NCBI RefSeq assembly: GCF_900115245.1
Contig: NZ_FOVT01000009.1
Span: forward strand, 1 to 64,000
Direction of reading: 5' to 3'
Origin: Mesorhizobium sp. NFR06
GTDB lineage: Bacteria; Pseudomonadota; Alphaproteobacteria; Rhizobiales; Rhizobiaceae
Length of the DNA stretch: 64,000 nt
Part shown: one piece after another, positions 42,034 to 50,730 of the stretch
Position numbering within the stretch: position 1 is the stretch's first letter
Layout of the letters: each line of letters starts with the position of its first letter
The notes under the pieces: model-generated
What the model was told of the DNA's origin: nothing
Database searches by the model: none
The model's input: the letters and a program-made list of their open reading frames with translations, nothing else
Position numbers and translations under genes: made by a program

Positions 42034-43020
42034 TCACGTCCCTGCCTGGTGACGGCGCTCGAGCCATGAATGCAGCGCCATCATGCCGAGGATGATCGCG
42101 CCGATGAAGATGTTGTAGGCGAGCCCCGGCACGCCGATCAGCACGATGCCGTTGCGCATGACGCGCAGGATCAGGATGCCGAGCACCGTGCCGATGATGG
42201 TGCCGCGCCCGCCCGTCAGCGCCGTGCCGCCGATCACCACCATGGCGATGACTTCGAGTTCGTAGCCGGTGCCGCTGTTGGGATTGGCGGCCGACGTCCG
42301 CAGCGAGGAGATGACGCCGGCAAGCGAAGCCATCACTGCTGAGAGAATGAACAGGCCGACCTTGACGCGGTCGACGTTGACGCCGCGCGCACGCGCCGCA
42401 TTGGGGTTGCCGCCGGCGGCCTGAATCCAGTTGCCGATGCGGCTCTGCGTCAGCACATAGCCGAGCACGATCGCGGCGCCGATGAACCAGAACAGCGACG
42501 CGTAGATGCGGAACGGCCCGATGTAGAAATCGCCGACCAGTATGTCCGCCAGCCAGCTGCCTTCGGCGCTCCACGTGCGTTGTGGAAAGCCGCTGGTGAC
42601 GAAAAGCGCGGTGCCGCGCACCACCAAAAGCATGCCAAGCGTTACCAGGAAGGACGGGATCTTGAGCCGGGTGACGAACCACCCATTGACCAGGCCGATG
42701 AAGGCAGCGACGACCAGTGCGATAACAAGGCCCATCTCCAGCGATGTGACGCCGCTGTTGTAGAGCGTCCACATCAGCACTGGCGAGAAGCCGAACAGCG
42801 AGCCGACCGAAAGGTCGAATTCGCCCGATGTCATCAGCAGCGTCATCGCCAGCGCGATCAGGCCGAGCTCGACGGTGAAGGCCAGGATGTTGGAGATATT
42901 CTGCGGTGACAGGAAGTCCGGATTGATGCCCCAGAAGACGACGAGCTCGACAACGAGCAGCACCAGCGGCCCGAATTCTGCCCGCGCGATGATATTTTGG
43001 ATGAAGGAACGGTTTTCCAT
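42034..43020 (-). CDS. Sugar ABC transporter permease (RbsC/FrcC type)
   Basis: 328 aa, about 8-10 hydrophobic segments, BPD_transp_2 family. GEFDLSVGSLFGFSPVL is the conserved permease motif of ribose/fructose-type importers, and GGNPNAARARGVNVDRVK is the cytoplasmic ATPase-coupling loop. ATG 43020 (MENRSFIQ) is the natural start; the upstream frame lacks membrane character. It lies between the binding-protein gene and the ATPase gene. Confidence 0.88.
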   Translation of the reverse strand: MENRSFIQNIIARAEFGPLVLLVVELVVFWGINPDFLSPQNISNILAFTVELGLIALAMTLLMTSGEFDLSVGSLFGFSPVLMWTLYNSGVTSLEMGLVIALVVAAFIGLVNGWFVTRLKIPSFLVTLGMLLVVRGTALFVTSGFPQRTWSAEGSWLADILVGDFYIGPFRIYASLFWFIGAAIVLGYVLTQSRIGNWIQAAGGNPNAARARGVNVDRVKVGLFILSAVMASLAGVISSLRTSAANPNSGTGYELEVIAMVVIGGTALTGGRGTIIGTVLGILILRVMRNGIVLIGVPGLAYNIFIGAIILGMMALHSWLERRHQAGT

Positions 43021-43123
43021 TGAGCCCGCGACGTGAGTGAACTTGGCGGAAGCCCGCGCGGTGGCAGGCTCGGCGAAAGGGACGGCCGTAACCGCAAAGG
43101 CGGTCACGGCCCTCGGTCGCGAG

Positions 43124-44056
43124 TTATTTGCCGGACAGGATCTTGTCGTAGACGCCGGCAGTGTCCTTCTCATAGAGCGCGCCGGTTATCACGTTGAAGC
43201 CCGGAGGAATGCCGGCCGAGGCCATCGCGGCAAGCGACAGCGCGACATAGCTGGTAGCCTGCGGGTCCTGCCACTGCGCGGCGTTGACATAGCCGTTCAG
43301 CACTTCCTGGGTTGTGTCGAGCGAGTTGCCCCAGCCGACGACCGGGATTTCGCCCGGCTTGACGCCGACCTGGTCGAACACGCGCTTGACCGAGCCGGTG
43401 ACGAGGTCGCCGAGGCCGATCATGGCCTTCACCTTGCCCTTGTGGGCGGTGAGGTAGTCGACCATGCGGTTGATCACTTCGGCCTGATCGAGGGTCGCTT
43501 CGGTCACCTCATAGGTGATGCCGAGCGGCCCGAACACGCTCTTGATGCCTTCCTCTTCCTGGACGCCATAGGTGGCGCCGGGCACCTCGACGGGCATCCA
43601 CACGAAGTCGCCCTTCTTCACCAGGCCCTTGTCGACCAGATACTGCGCCCAGTGCTTGCCGAAGGTGACGTTGTCGCCGCCGACATAGGCGTTGAAGTTG
43701 GCCTTCGGGTCGGGCGTGTTGAAGTTGATGATCGGGATGTTGGCCGCGCGCGCTTCCTTGACGATCTCGACAAGGCTGCCCGGATCGGGGCTGGTGGTCA
43801 CGATGCCGTCGGCCTTGGCCGAGATGGCGGCGCGCACAGCTTCCTGCTGCGAGGCGACGTCGCCATTGTGGAACGAGGTGTTCACCTTGTTGCCGGTGTC
43901 GGTCGCCCATTGCTTGGCACCGGCGAGGAAATAGGTCCAGACCGGATCGGCCGGCCCGCCATGCGAAATCCAGTAGAACGTCTTGGCCTCGGCCATCGCC
44001 GGAATGGCGATGGCGGCGATCAAGCCAAGCACGAGCAGTCTTAGCCGCGAAAGCAT
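43124..44056 (-). CDS. Sugar ABC transporter substrate-binding protein (RbsB type)
   Basis: 310 aa with a Sec signal peptide: MLSRLRLLVLGLIAAIAIPA, cleaved about AEA-KT. Family Peripla_BP_4 is shown by WISHGGPADPVWTYFLAGAK, FHNGDVASQQEAVRAAISAK, ADGIVTTSPDPGSL and GGDNVTFGKHW. GGAGG sits 7 bases before the ATG at 44056; the ATG at 44071 (MGGNRM) is less well placed. It is the first gene of the importer set and probably the most highly expressed. Ligand likely a pentose or similar sugar, not proven. Confidence 0.9.
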   Translation of the reverse strand: MLSRLRLLVLGLIAAIAIPAMAEAKTFYWISHGGPADPVWTYFLAGAKQWATDTGNKVNTSFHNGDVASQQEAVRAAISAKADGIVTTSPDPGSLVEIVKEARAANIPIINFNTPDPKANFNAYVGGDNVTFGKHWAQYLVDKGLVKKGDFVWMPVEVPGATYGVQEEEGIKSVFGPLGITYEVTEATLDQAEVINRMVDYLTAHKGKVKAMIGLGDLVTGSVKRVFDQVGVKPGEIPVVGWGNSLDTTQEVLNGYVNAAQWQDPQATSYVALSLAAMASAGIPPGFNVITGALYEKDTAGVYDKILSGK

Positions 44057-44099
44057 TCGATTTCCTCCCATGTTGAAACTCTCCTCCTGGTTCAAGCGC

Positions 44100-44120
44100 G
44101 ATGCGGCCTTGGACCGCATC
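44100..44120. promoter_or_regulatory. Inverted repeat in the leader upstream of the sugar-binding-protein gene
   Basis: GATGCGG (44100-44106) and CCGCATC (44114-44120) flank seven bases in the 272-bp gap between the FAH-family gene stop and the binding-protein start. It could be a regulator site or 5'-UTR hairpin. The rest of 44057-44328 shows no gene; TCTAGAGCATT at 44143-44153 resembles a repeat edge. Confidence 0.3.
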
Positions 44121-44328
44121 TCCTGCCAGCGCCGACCAGAACGTCTAGAGCATTCCCTTTTTCGGGCGGTGGCAAGCCTCCATCGCCAATGGATGTTGGC
44201 ACAGACGCGCACGCCATCAGCAATCCCATCAGATTGCATCAGCTGGGGTGATATTTTGCGGGCAAACGACGTCGTTGCGCTCCATCAGCCTGCGATGAGC
44301 GCCAGCATATCGCCGCTGTTGTCCGCTG

Positions 44329-45486
44329 CTAGATAAGATCGGCCCTGGCGAGGTCGCGCATCAGATGGCTGGCGCCGTAGGTCCAGTGCGGACAATCGGG
44401 CGACAGCCGCACGCGGTTGACCAAGGCGCCGAGCTTCTCCGACGAGATGGTGACGATGTCGCCCACCTTGTGGGTAAAGCCCTTGCCCTTCTCGCCGCGA
44501 TCCTTCGAGGGCACGAACATCGTGCCGAGATAGAGCGCCAGGCCATCAGGATATTGGTGGTGCGGCCCCATCGCGGCCTTGACCAGTTCCTCCGGCGAGC
44601 GGCTGATTTCCGCCATCGAGCTCGCGCCATCCAACGAGAAGCCGTCCTCGCCCTCGACGCTGAGCCGCACCGTGGCGCGCTTGACGTCCGCGATGGAGAA
44701 AGTCTCGTCGAACAGCCGGATGAACGGCCCGAGCGCGGCCGAGGCGTTGTTGTCCTTGGCTTTGCCCAGCAGCAAGGCCGAGCGCCCCTCGACATCGCGC
44801 AGATTGACGTCGTTGCCGAGCGTGGCGCCGACGATGCGGCCCGAGCTGTCGGCGATCATGGCGATCTCCGGCTCCGGGTTGTTCCAGGTGGAGACGGGGT
44901 GCAGGCCGACATCGGCGCCGAAGCCGACGGAGGCCATCGGCTGGCATTTGGTGAATATCTCGGCATCCGGCCCGATGCCGACTTCCAGATATTGCGACCA
45001 GGCGCCGCGCGAAATCAGCTTGGCCTTGATCTCCATCGCTTCCGGCGAGCCGGGCTTAAGCTTCGACAGGTCGTGGCCGATCAGTCCGGCAATGTCGGCT
45101 CGGATGGCGTCGGCCTTTTCCGCCGAGCCGCGCGCCTGCTCCTCGATGACGCGCTCGAGCAGGCTGACGACGAAGGTGACGCCCGATGCCTTCACCGCTT
45201 GCAGATCGACGGGCGACAAAAGAATGGGCCTCTTGGAATCGCCCTTGGCCTCGAAGCTGTTCGCTGCGATGTCGGCCAGCGGGCCGATCGCCTTGCCCTT
45301 GGCCGAACGCAGATAGTCGGCCGGATCCTTCAACTCGCAAAGATCGCGCACCGTCGGCGCCGCGCGCGACGTGATGTCGATCACCTCGCCGCCGCGCACC
45401 GTGACCACCAGCGGATGGGGGGCTTGGCTGGCCCTGGCGCGGCCGACGAAAAGGCCGTCGGCGGGCAGGCGGGTCGGGTCGGTCAT
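44329..45486 (-). CDS. Fumarylacetoacetate-hydrolase-family protein, 2-keto-3-deoxy-sugar-acid dehydratase-like
   Basis: 385-aa FAH-fold enzyme. The domain from about residue 110 onward contains the metal-binding set in EVGIGPDAEIF (Glu/Glu-like), NPEPEIAMI and LGNDVNLRDVEGRSALLLG, with KAKDNNASAALGPFIRLFDE. The long N-terminal part and these blocks are like 2-keto-3-deoxy-L-arabonate/D-xylonate dehydratases. It fits the neighbouring sugar importer and LacI regulator as the metabolic step. The start is ATG 45486 (MTDPTRLPADG). A general FAH hydrolase is the alternative. Confidence 0.78.
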   Translation of the reverse strand: MTDPTRLPADGLFVGRARASQAPHPLVVTVRGGEVIDITSRAAPTVRDLCELKDPADYLRSAKGKAIGPLADIAANSFEAKGDSKRPILLSPVDLQAVKASGVTFVVSLLERVIEEQARGSAEKADAIRADIAGLIGHDLSKLKPGSPEAMEIKAKLISRGAWSQYLEVGIGPDAEIFTKCQPMASVGFGADVGLHPVSTWNNPEPEIAMIADSSGRIVGATLGNDVNLRDVEGRSALLLGKAKDNNASAALGPFIRLFDETFSIADVKRATVRLSVEGEDGFSLDGASSMAEISRSPEELVKAAMGPHHQYPDGLALYLGTMFVPSKDRGEKGKGFTHKVGDIVTISSEKLGALVNRVRLSPDCPHWTYGASHLMRDLARADLI

Positions 45487-45608
45487 GGCGTTGGTCCTCT
45501 GATTGACGCGTGGCACTTTCCCCGGATTTTTTCCCGACGTCTATCCCTCGTCCGCACAAGCGCGGCCTGTCGCCATAATTCGCGCAGCGCTGGCCCATCG
45601 ATGCGCTC

Positions 45609-45642
45609 TTTCAAATTTATGAAATCGACAATAGGATTTTCA
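45609..45642. promoter_or_regulatory. Three-half-site operator, copy 1
   Basis: TTTCA-N6-TGAAA-N13-TTTCA lies 26 bp before the GTG of the FAD oxidase gene. The same spacing of three half-sites reappears at 46987-47020 before the permease gene. The XRE-cupin regulator at 50122 is the likely ligand-responsive binder. Confidence 0.6.
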
Positions 45643-45667
45643 CGAGTGGTCAAACCTTAGGTGATCC

Positions 45668-46948
45668 GTGCCCGCAGCCTTCTCCGATCCGATCTGGCGA
45701 AAGCCCCAAACGGCATCGGCCTTCCAGTTCGAAACACCGTTTGGCCTGCTGGACACGGTCATCGTCGGTGGCGGCATCATGGGGCTGTCGACCGCCTTGC
45801 ATGCGGCCCGCGCCGGTCTTTCCGTTCAGGTGCTGGATGCCGGCGCGATCGGGCAGGGCGCGTCCGGCTTGAATGGCGGTCAGGTCATCCCTGGGCTCAA
45901 ATACGATCCGGAATGGCTGATCAGGCATTTTGGCAACGAACGCGGCGAGGCCCTGGTCGCGTTCGCCGCCTCGACCGCCGACGTCGTGTTCGACGTGATC
46001 CGCGACGAGAAGCTGGTGGTGCCGTTCACGCGCAATGGCTGGATCCAGGCCGCGCACACGGAGACCGCTTTGACGGCGGCGGCGAACCGGAATCGCCAAT
46101 GGCGCGCGCGCGGCGCCGATGTCGAGCTGCTCGACCAGTCCGGGATCGCGGCGATGACCGGCGCCAGCGGCTATCTCGGCGGCTGGCTCGATCGCCGCGC
46201 CGGGGTCATCGATCCGCTATCATACACGCTCGAGCTCGCCCGCGTCGCCTCGGCCGCAGGCGCCCGCGTCGCCGAGCAGCAAAGAGTGGTGAAGCTCGCC
46301 AGGGAGCCTGGCGTCTGGCGGATTTCGACGCAAGGCGGCATCGAGTTGCGCGCCAAATCGGTCGTGCTCGCCACTAACGCCTACACGGACGGCCTGCTGC
46401 CCGGCCTCGCGCAGACGATCGTGCCGCTGCATTCCTTCCAGATCGCCACCGCGCCGCTGCCGGCCGACCTTGCCGCAAGCGTCCTGCCCGGCGGGCAAGC
46501 TGTTTCCGATTCGCGTCGCATCCTGGTTTATTACCGCAAGGGGCCCGACGGCCGGATGGTGCTGGGCGGGCGCGGCCGCATGGCGCTGCCTTCAAGCGCC
46601 GCGGACTGGGCGCATTGCGAACGCGCGCTCATCCGCCTCTATCCGGCCCTTGCCGGCATCGCCATCGAAAAGCGCTGGTTCGGCCGCGTCGCGCTGACGC
46701 CAGACCATCTGCCGCATCTGCACGAGCCGGAAAAGGGACTGCTCGCCGTCGTCGGTTGCCAGGGCAGGGGCGTCGGCCTGATGAGCGCGCTGGGCAAACG
46801 CATGGCGACCTACCTTGCGAGTGGAGACGTCAGGCAATTGCCGTTCCCGCTGTCGCCGATCAAGCCGATTCCGTTCCATGCTTTCCGCCAGGTCGGCGTG
46901 GCCGCCGCGATCGCCTGGTATCGGATGCTCGACGCATTCGAGCGTTGA
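45668..46948 (+). CDS. FAD-dependent amine oxidoreductase (DAO/PuuB family)
   Basis: 426 aa, GTG start. FAD-binding Rossmann fold: VIVGGGIMGLSTALHAARAG at residues ~30-49, followed by GQGASGLNGGQVIPGLKYDP, the motif typical of gamma-glutamylputrescine oxidase and related DAO enzymes. The C-terminus has AVVGCQGRGVGLMSALGKRM. It probably oxidises an imported amine or gamma-glutamyl-amine to an aldehyde plus NH3 and H2O2. Position ahead of a PotABCD-type importer and an XRE-cupin regulator, as in putrescine catabolism, supports a polyamine or amine role. Confidence 0.82.
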   Translation: MPAAFSDPIWRKPQTASAFQFETPFGLLDTVIVGGGIMGLSTALHAARAGLSVQVLDAGAIGQGASGLNGGQVIPGLKYDPEWLIRHFGNERGEALVAFAASTADVVFDVIRDEKLVVPFTRNGWIQAAHTETALTAAANRNRQWRARGADVELLDQSGIAAMTGASGYLGGWLDRRAGVIDPLSYTLELARVASAAGARVAEQQRVVKLAREPGVWRISTQGGIELRAKSVVLATNAYTDGLLPGLAQTIVPLHSFQIATAPLPADLAASVLPGGQAVSDSRRILVYYRKGPDGRMVLGGRGRMALPSSAADWAHCERALIRLYPALAGIAIEKRWFGRVALTPDHLPHLHEPEKGLLAVVGCQGRGVGLMSALGKRMATYLASGDVRQLPFPLSPIKPIPFHAFRQVGVAAAIAWYRMLDAFER

Positions 46949-46986
46949 CGCGATGCGTGCAGCGCACAAGCGATTCAGCTTGACTG

Positions 46987-47020
46987 TTTCATCAATATGA
47001 AAAAACATTAGTCGATTTCA
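46987..47020. promoter_or_regulatory. Three-half-site operator, copy 2
   Basis: TTTCA-N6-TGAAA-N13-TTTCA again, identical in spacing to 45609-45642 but different in the spacers. It lies in the 110-bp gap after the FAD oxidase gene, just upstream of the first permease gene. Identical architecture at two promoters argues for a specific operator. Confidence 0.6.
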
Positions 47021-47058
47021 AAAATCCGATGGGCAGCCGCCAAAATAGGCAAAATCAA

Positions 47059-47946
47059 ATGTCGACCGTCGCCGCAACACGGCCATTGCCGGAAAACCGC
47101 ATCTCGCCGGTGTTCCGCTTCGCCATGCTGCTGCCGGGCGGGCTGGTCACGTTCTTCCTGATCCTGTTCGCGCTTGGCCTGGTGGTGTTCCTCGCCTTCA
47201 GGGGCAATGACGGCTCGCTGCTTGGCGTCGGGCTGACGGCGGAGAATTTCGTCACGGTTGCAACCGACCCGCTCTACTGGACGGTGACGCTGCGCTCGCT
47301 GGTCATTGCCGGCCTGGTCACGCTCGCGACCGTCGTCACCGCCTATCCGGTCGCCTACTATCTCGCCTTCCATGCCGGCCGCCGGCGCAACCTGTTGCTC
47401 TTCCTGGTCACGCTGCCGTTTTGGACCAGTTATCTCTTGCGCGTCTTCGCCTGGAAGATCGTGCTTGCCTACAACGGCGTGCTGAACTCGGCCTTCATCG
47501 AGACCGGCCTCTGGTCGGAGCCGACGCTCGCTTTCTTGAACACCCCGGCCGCGGTGGTCGTCACGCTGGCCCACGCCTACGCGCCTTTCGCCATCCTGCC
47601 GATCTATGTGGCGCTGGACACGATTCCGAAATCGCTGCTCGAAGCCGCTTCCGATCTCGGCGCGCGGCCCTTCACCAGCTTCCGCCGCGTCGTGCTGCCC
47701 AATTCGATGCCCGGCGTCCTGGCTGCGGCGCTGGTCGTCTTCGTGCCGACGGTCGGCGATTATGTCACCCCGGCCATGGTCGGCGGCCCGGCCAGCACCA
47801 TGATCGGCACGCTGATCCAGTCGCAATTCGGCAAGGCCAATGACTGGCCGTTCGGCGCGGCGCTCTCGGTCTGCGTCATGCTGGTCATCCTGTGCGTCGT
47901 CCTGGTCGCGCGCGGCGCCGACCGCAGATTTGGCAGCCGCAGATGA
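47059..47946 (+). CDS. ABC transporter permease (PotB type)
   Basis: 295 aa with six TM helices. Start MSTVAATRPLPENRI is chosen as typical of the family; an ATG at 47029 adds ten residues and has no better ribosome-binding site. The EAA coupling loop is EAASDLGARPFTSFRRVVLP, as in PotB/PotH. The LPFWTSYLLRVFAWKIVL block is characteristic of spermidine/putrescine permeases. It overlaps the next permease by 4 bp. Substrate: polyamine or related amine. Confidence 0.88.
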   Translation: MSTVAATRPLPENRISPVFRFAMLLPGGLVTFFLILFALGLVVFLAFRGNDGSLLGVGLTAENFVTVATDPLYWTVTLRSLVIAGLVTLATVVTAYPVAYYLAFHAGRRRNLLLFLVTLPFWTSYLLRVFAWKIVLAYNGVLNSAFIETGLWSEPTLAFLNTPAAVVVTLAHAYAPFAILPIYVALDTIPKSLLEAASDLGARPFTSFRRVVLPNSMPGVLAAALVVFVPTVGDYVTPAMVGGPASTMIGTLIQSQFGKANDWPFGAALSVCVMLVILCVVLVARGADRRFGSRR

Positions 47947-48764
47947 GCAGCGTTCGGACCGACGCCAACGCAGGCGGCCGCTGGCTTGGCCTCTATGTGC
48001 TTGGCTATCTGGTCTTCCTTTATCTACCGGTCCTGCTGATCCCGCTGTTTTCCTTCAACGACTCCATCCAGGCGGCGTTTCCGCTGCAGGGCTTCACGAC
48101 AGAATGGTATCGGACGCTCTATGGCAACCCAGCGCTGTCCGGCGCCTTGGCCAACAGCCTGGTCATCGGCGTGATCGCCGCCTGTGGCGCGACGCTCTGC
48201 GGCATCACTGTTTCCTACATGGATCTCTACGGCCGCTCGCCGCTGGCGGCCACGATCAGCGCCATCGCACGGCTGCCGATCCTGATCCCGGGCGTTATCG
48301 TCGGCATTTCGCTCTTGATCCTGGTCAACCTCATCGGCCTCGGACCCTCACGCATTTCCATCGTGCTTGGCCATATCCTGGTCGCGCTGCCGACGACGGT
48401 CGTTGTGATGCGCAGCCGCTTCGCTGCCATTCCAAAAACCATTCGCGAGGCGGCGCTCGACCTCGGCGCCTCGGACTGGACCACGTTCCGGCGCGTCATG
48501 CTGCCGCTCAGCCTGCCGGCCGTGCTCTCGGCCTTCATGCTCTCTTTCCTGATTTCCTTCGACGAGTTCATCGTCGTCTTCTTCCTCGCCGGCACTGAGT
48601 CGACGCTGCCGCTCTACATCTGGAGCCAGCTGCGCTTTCCGCGCTCGCTGCCGACGGTGATGGCGCTGGGAACCGTGATCCTCACCGTATCCTTCATCAT
48701 CGCCGCTTCCGCCGAGATCCTGCGCCATCGCGGCCTCGGCGCCGCGCGCCGCAATCCAGCCTGA
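47943..48764 (+). CDS. ABC transporter permease (PotC type)
   Basis: 273 aa, six TM helices, PotC/PotI-like. FNDSIQAAFPLQGFTTEWYR is the typical N-terminal motif, and the EAA loop is EAALDLGASDWTTFRRVMLP. The ATG overlaps the preceding stop (ATGA). It forms the heteromeric channel with the PotB-like protein, energised by the ATPase encoded at 50720. The binding-protein gene follows after 27 bp. Confidence 0.88.
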   Translation: MSSVRTDANAGGRWLGLYVLGYLVFLYLPVLLIPLFSFNDSIQAAFPLQGFTTEWYRTLYGNPALSGALANSLVIGVIAACGATLCGITVSYMDLYGRSPLAATISAIARLPILIPGVIVGISLLILVNLIGLGPSRISIVLGHILVALPTTVVVMRSRFAAIPKTIREAALDLGASDWTTFRRVMLPLSLPAVLSAFMLSFLISFDEFIVVFFLAGTESTLPLYIWSQLRFPRSLPTVMALGTVILTVSFIIAASAEILRHRGLGAARRNPA

Positions 48765-48791
48765 ACCACAACAAAGAAGAGGAGAACGAAC

Positions 48792-49862
48792 ATGACCTTC
48801 CACCTGAAATCGATCACCGGACACAAGGCCCGGGCCGGCCTTGCCGCACTGGCGCTCGCGCTGTCGTCGACGGTCGCGCTGGCCGCCGACAAGCTGCAAT
48901 ACTTCACCTGGTCGGGCTACGAGCTGCCCGATTTCAACAAGAGCTTCCTCGCCGCCCATCCCGACGGCGTCGAAGCGACGATCTTCGGCGACGACGACGA
49001 CGCCTTCACCAAAGTCAAGGCCGGCTTCAGGCCCGACATCGCGCATCCCTGCTACGACAAGGTGGCGCGCTGGAACAAGGAAGGCCTGCTGCAGCCGATC
49101 GACACCAAGCGCATCAAGAACTGGGATTCGATCTTCCCGGTCTTCAAGAACCTGCCCGACCTGCAGGCCGGCGACGGCAAGGTCTGGATGGTGCCATGGG
49201 ACTGGGGCAACACCTCGATTCTCTACCGCACCGATCTGGTGAAGAATCCCGAGGCGAGCTGGAACCTTCTGTGGGACAAGCAGTATGCCGGCCGCATGGC
49301 GACCATCGACGCAGTCCATGACACGCCGATCGTCGCCGCCCTTCTGGCCGGGGTCAATCCGTTCGACATGACGCCGGACCAGATGGACAAGGTGGCCGAA
49401 AAGCTGCGCGAGCAGCGGCCGCTGCTGTCGAGCTACACCACCGACATGACTTCGGTCGAGCAGGCGCTGGCCAGCGGCCAGCTGGTCGCCGCCATGACCT
49501 GGAACGCGTCCGCCACCTCGCTGAAGAAGCAAGGCGTGCCGGTCGAGTTCATGAAGCCGAAGGAAGGCATGCTGACCTGGGCCTGCGGCTTCGTCATGCT
49601 CAAGGACGCCAAGAACGTCGACCTCGCCTATGACTTCATCAACAGCCGGCTCGATGCCGATTCGGGCAAGTTCCTGATCCAGTCCTACGGCTATGGCAGC
49701 TCGCTTTCGACCGCTTTCGCCAGCGTGTCGAAGGATGAGCTGGACAAGCTGCAGCTGCCGGCGGACCCGGAGGTGATGCTGAAGAGCACGATCTTCACCG
49801 GCCCGATGAAGCAGAATGACGATATGGCAAAGATGTTCGAGAAGGTGAAGGCCGGCGGGTGA
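48792..49862 (+). CDS. Polyamine-type ABC transporter substrate-binding protein (PotD type)
   Basis: 356 aa. Signal peptide ends around LSSTVALAADKLQYF. SBP_bac_8/PotD pattern: YFTWSGYELPDFNKSFLAAH, then DDDDAFTKVKAGFRPDIAHP and the domain-crossing VWMVPWDWGNTSILYRTDL. AAGAAGAGGAG is a strong ribosome-binding site. Ligand is likely a polyamine or small cationic amine, judged from family only. The gene is followed by a repeat region, not directly by the ATPase. Confidence 0.88.
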   Translation: MTFHLKSITGHKARAGLAALALALSSTVALAADKLQYFTWSGYELPDFNKSFLAAHPDGVEATIFGDDDDAFTKVKAGFRPDIAHPCYDKVARWNKEGLLQPIDTKRIKNWDSIFPVFKNLPDLQAGDGKVWMVPWDWGNTSILYRTDLVKNPEASWNLLWDKQYAGRMATIDAVHDTPIVAALLAGVNPFDMTPDQMDKVAEKLREQRPLLSSYTTDMTSVEQALASGQLVAAMTWNASATSLKKQGVPVEFMKPKEGMLTWACGFVMLKDAKNVDLAYDFINSRLDADSGKFLIQSYGYGSSLSTAFASVSKDELDKLQLPADPEVMLKSTIFTGPMKQNDDMAKMFEKVKAGG

Positions 49863-49871
49863 GCGCCGTTG

Positions 49872-50100
49872 CCTTCTCCCCTTGCGGGAGAAGGTGGATC
49901 GGCGCGCTAGCGCCGAGACGGATGAGGGGTGTTCCAGCGGAGTGAGACGTTGGCTCTCCCCTTAAACACCCCTCATCCTGCCGCTTCGCGGCCACCGCCC
50001 GGCCCTTCGCAGGCTCAGGGCGTTCGAAGCTCGAAAAGCCAAGCAATTGGCTTTTCGTCCGCTAACGCGGACCGCTTCTCACCCCACAAGGGGAGAAGGG
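49872..50100. repeat. Rhizobial palindromic intergenic repeat, copy 2, with an internal insertion
   Basis: Shares over 100 bp with the reverse complement of 98-236, including GGAGAAGGTGGATCGGCGCG, GGTGTTCCAGCGGAGTGAGA and ACACCCCTCATCC. The right arm is interrupted after GCGGCCACC. About 85 bp follow, carrying an 11-bp perfect hairpin CGAAAAGCCAA-GCAA-TTGGCTTTTCG (50032-50057), before CACCCCACAAGGGGAGAAGG resumes. It lies between the binding-protein gene and the XRE gene. Confidence 0.75.
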
Positions 50101-50121
50101 AAAGACAACGAGGACCATTGC

Positions 50122-50730
50122 ATGGACATTCTGGACGAAGCGGCCGCAAAACCGAAGGACGATGCCGACGTCCGCGTCGGCCGACGCGTGCGTGCGCTAA
50201 GGCTCGAGCGCAACCTCTCATTGGCAGAACTGGCGGCAAAGGCCGGCATCTCCATCGGCGCCCTCAGCCAGATCGAACGCGGCATGTCCTCGTTGCGCGT
50301 CAAGGTGATCTGGCCGCTGGCGGCGGCATTGGACATCGAACCGTCGGCGCTGATCGCCGACGGCAATGAAGCAGTCAACGACCTCTATTGCGTGCGCGCC
50401 GACAAGCGTCGACAGATTCCGGTCAAGTCGGAAGGCATCGCCAAGGCGCTTTTGTCACCGCCTGCCGCGACGCTCACCGGCATGCTGGTCACGGTCGAGG
50501 CCGGCGGCGGCACCGCGGAGGCCTACGCCCATGCCGGCCACGAATTCGGCTTCGTGATGACGGGCGAGGTTGAACTTGTGGTCGACGCTACGACCTATGT
50601 GCTCAAAGCCGGCGACAGTTTTGCCTTCAAGAGCACACTGCTGCACGCCTTCCGCAATCCTGGCGCCGACCGCTGCCAGATCCTCTGGGTCAACACGACG
50701 AAGCCGTCCGAGGTGCGCGATGGCGCCTGA
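50122..50730 (+). CDS. XRE-family regulator with C-terminal cupin domain (PuuR-like)
   Basis: 202 aa. The HTH (residues ~20-75) contains LRLERNLSLAELAAKAGISI and GALSQIERGMSSLRVKVIWP. The cupin_2 domain (about 115-190) has HAGHEFGFVMTGEVELVVD and AGDSFAFKSTLLHAFRN. This resembles PuuR, the putrescine repressor. It sits inside the importer set, after the repeat and before the ATPase, which it overlaps by 11 bp. Likely targets are the paired operators at 45609 and 46987. Effector probably the imported amine. Confidence 0.85.
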   Translation: MDILDEAAAKPKDDADVRVGRRVRALRLERNLSLAELAAKAGISIGALSQIERGMSSLRVKVIWPLAAALDIEPSALIADGNEAVNDLYCVRADKRRQIPVKSEGIAKALLSPPAATLTGMLVTVEAGGGTAEAYAHAGHEFGFVMTGEVELVVDATTYVLKAGDSFAFKSTLLHAFRNPGADRCQILWVNTTKPSEVRDGA

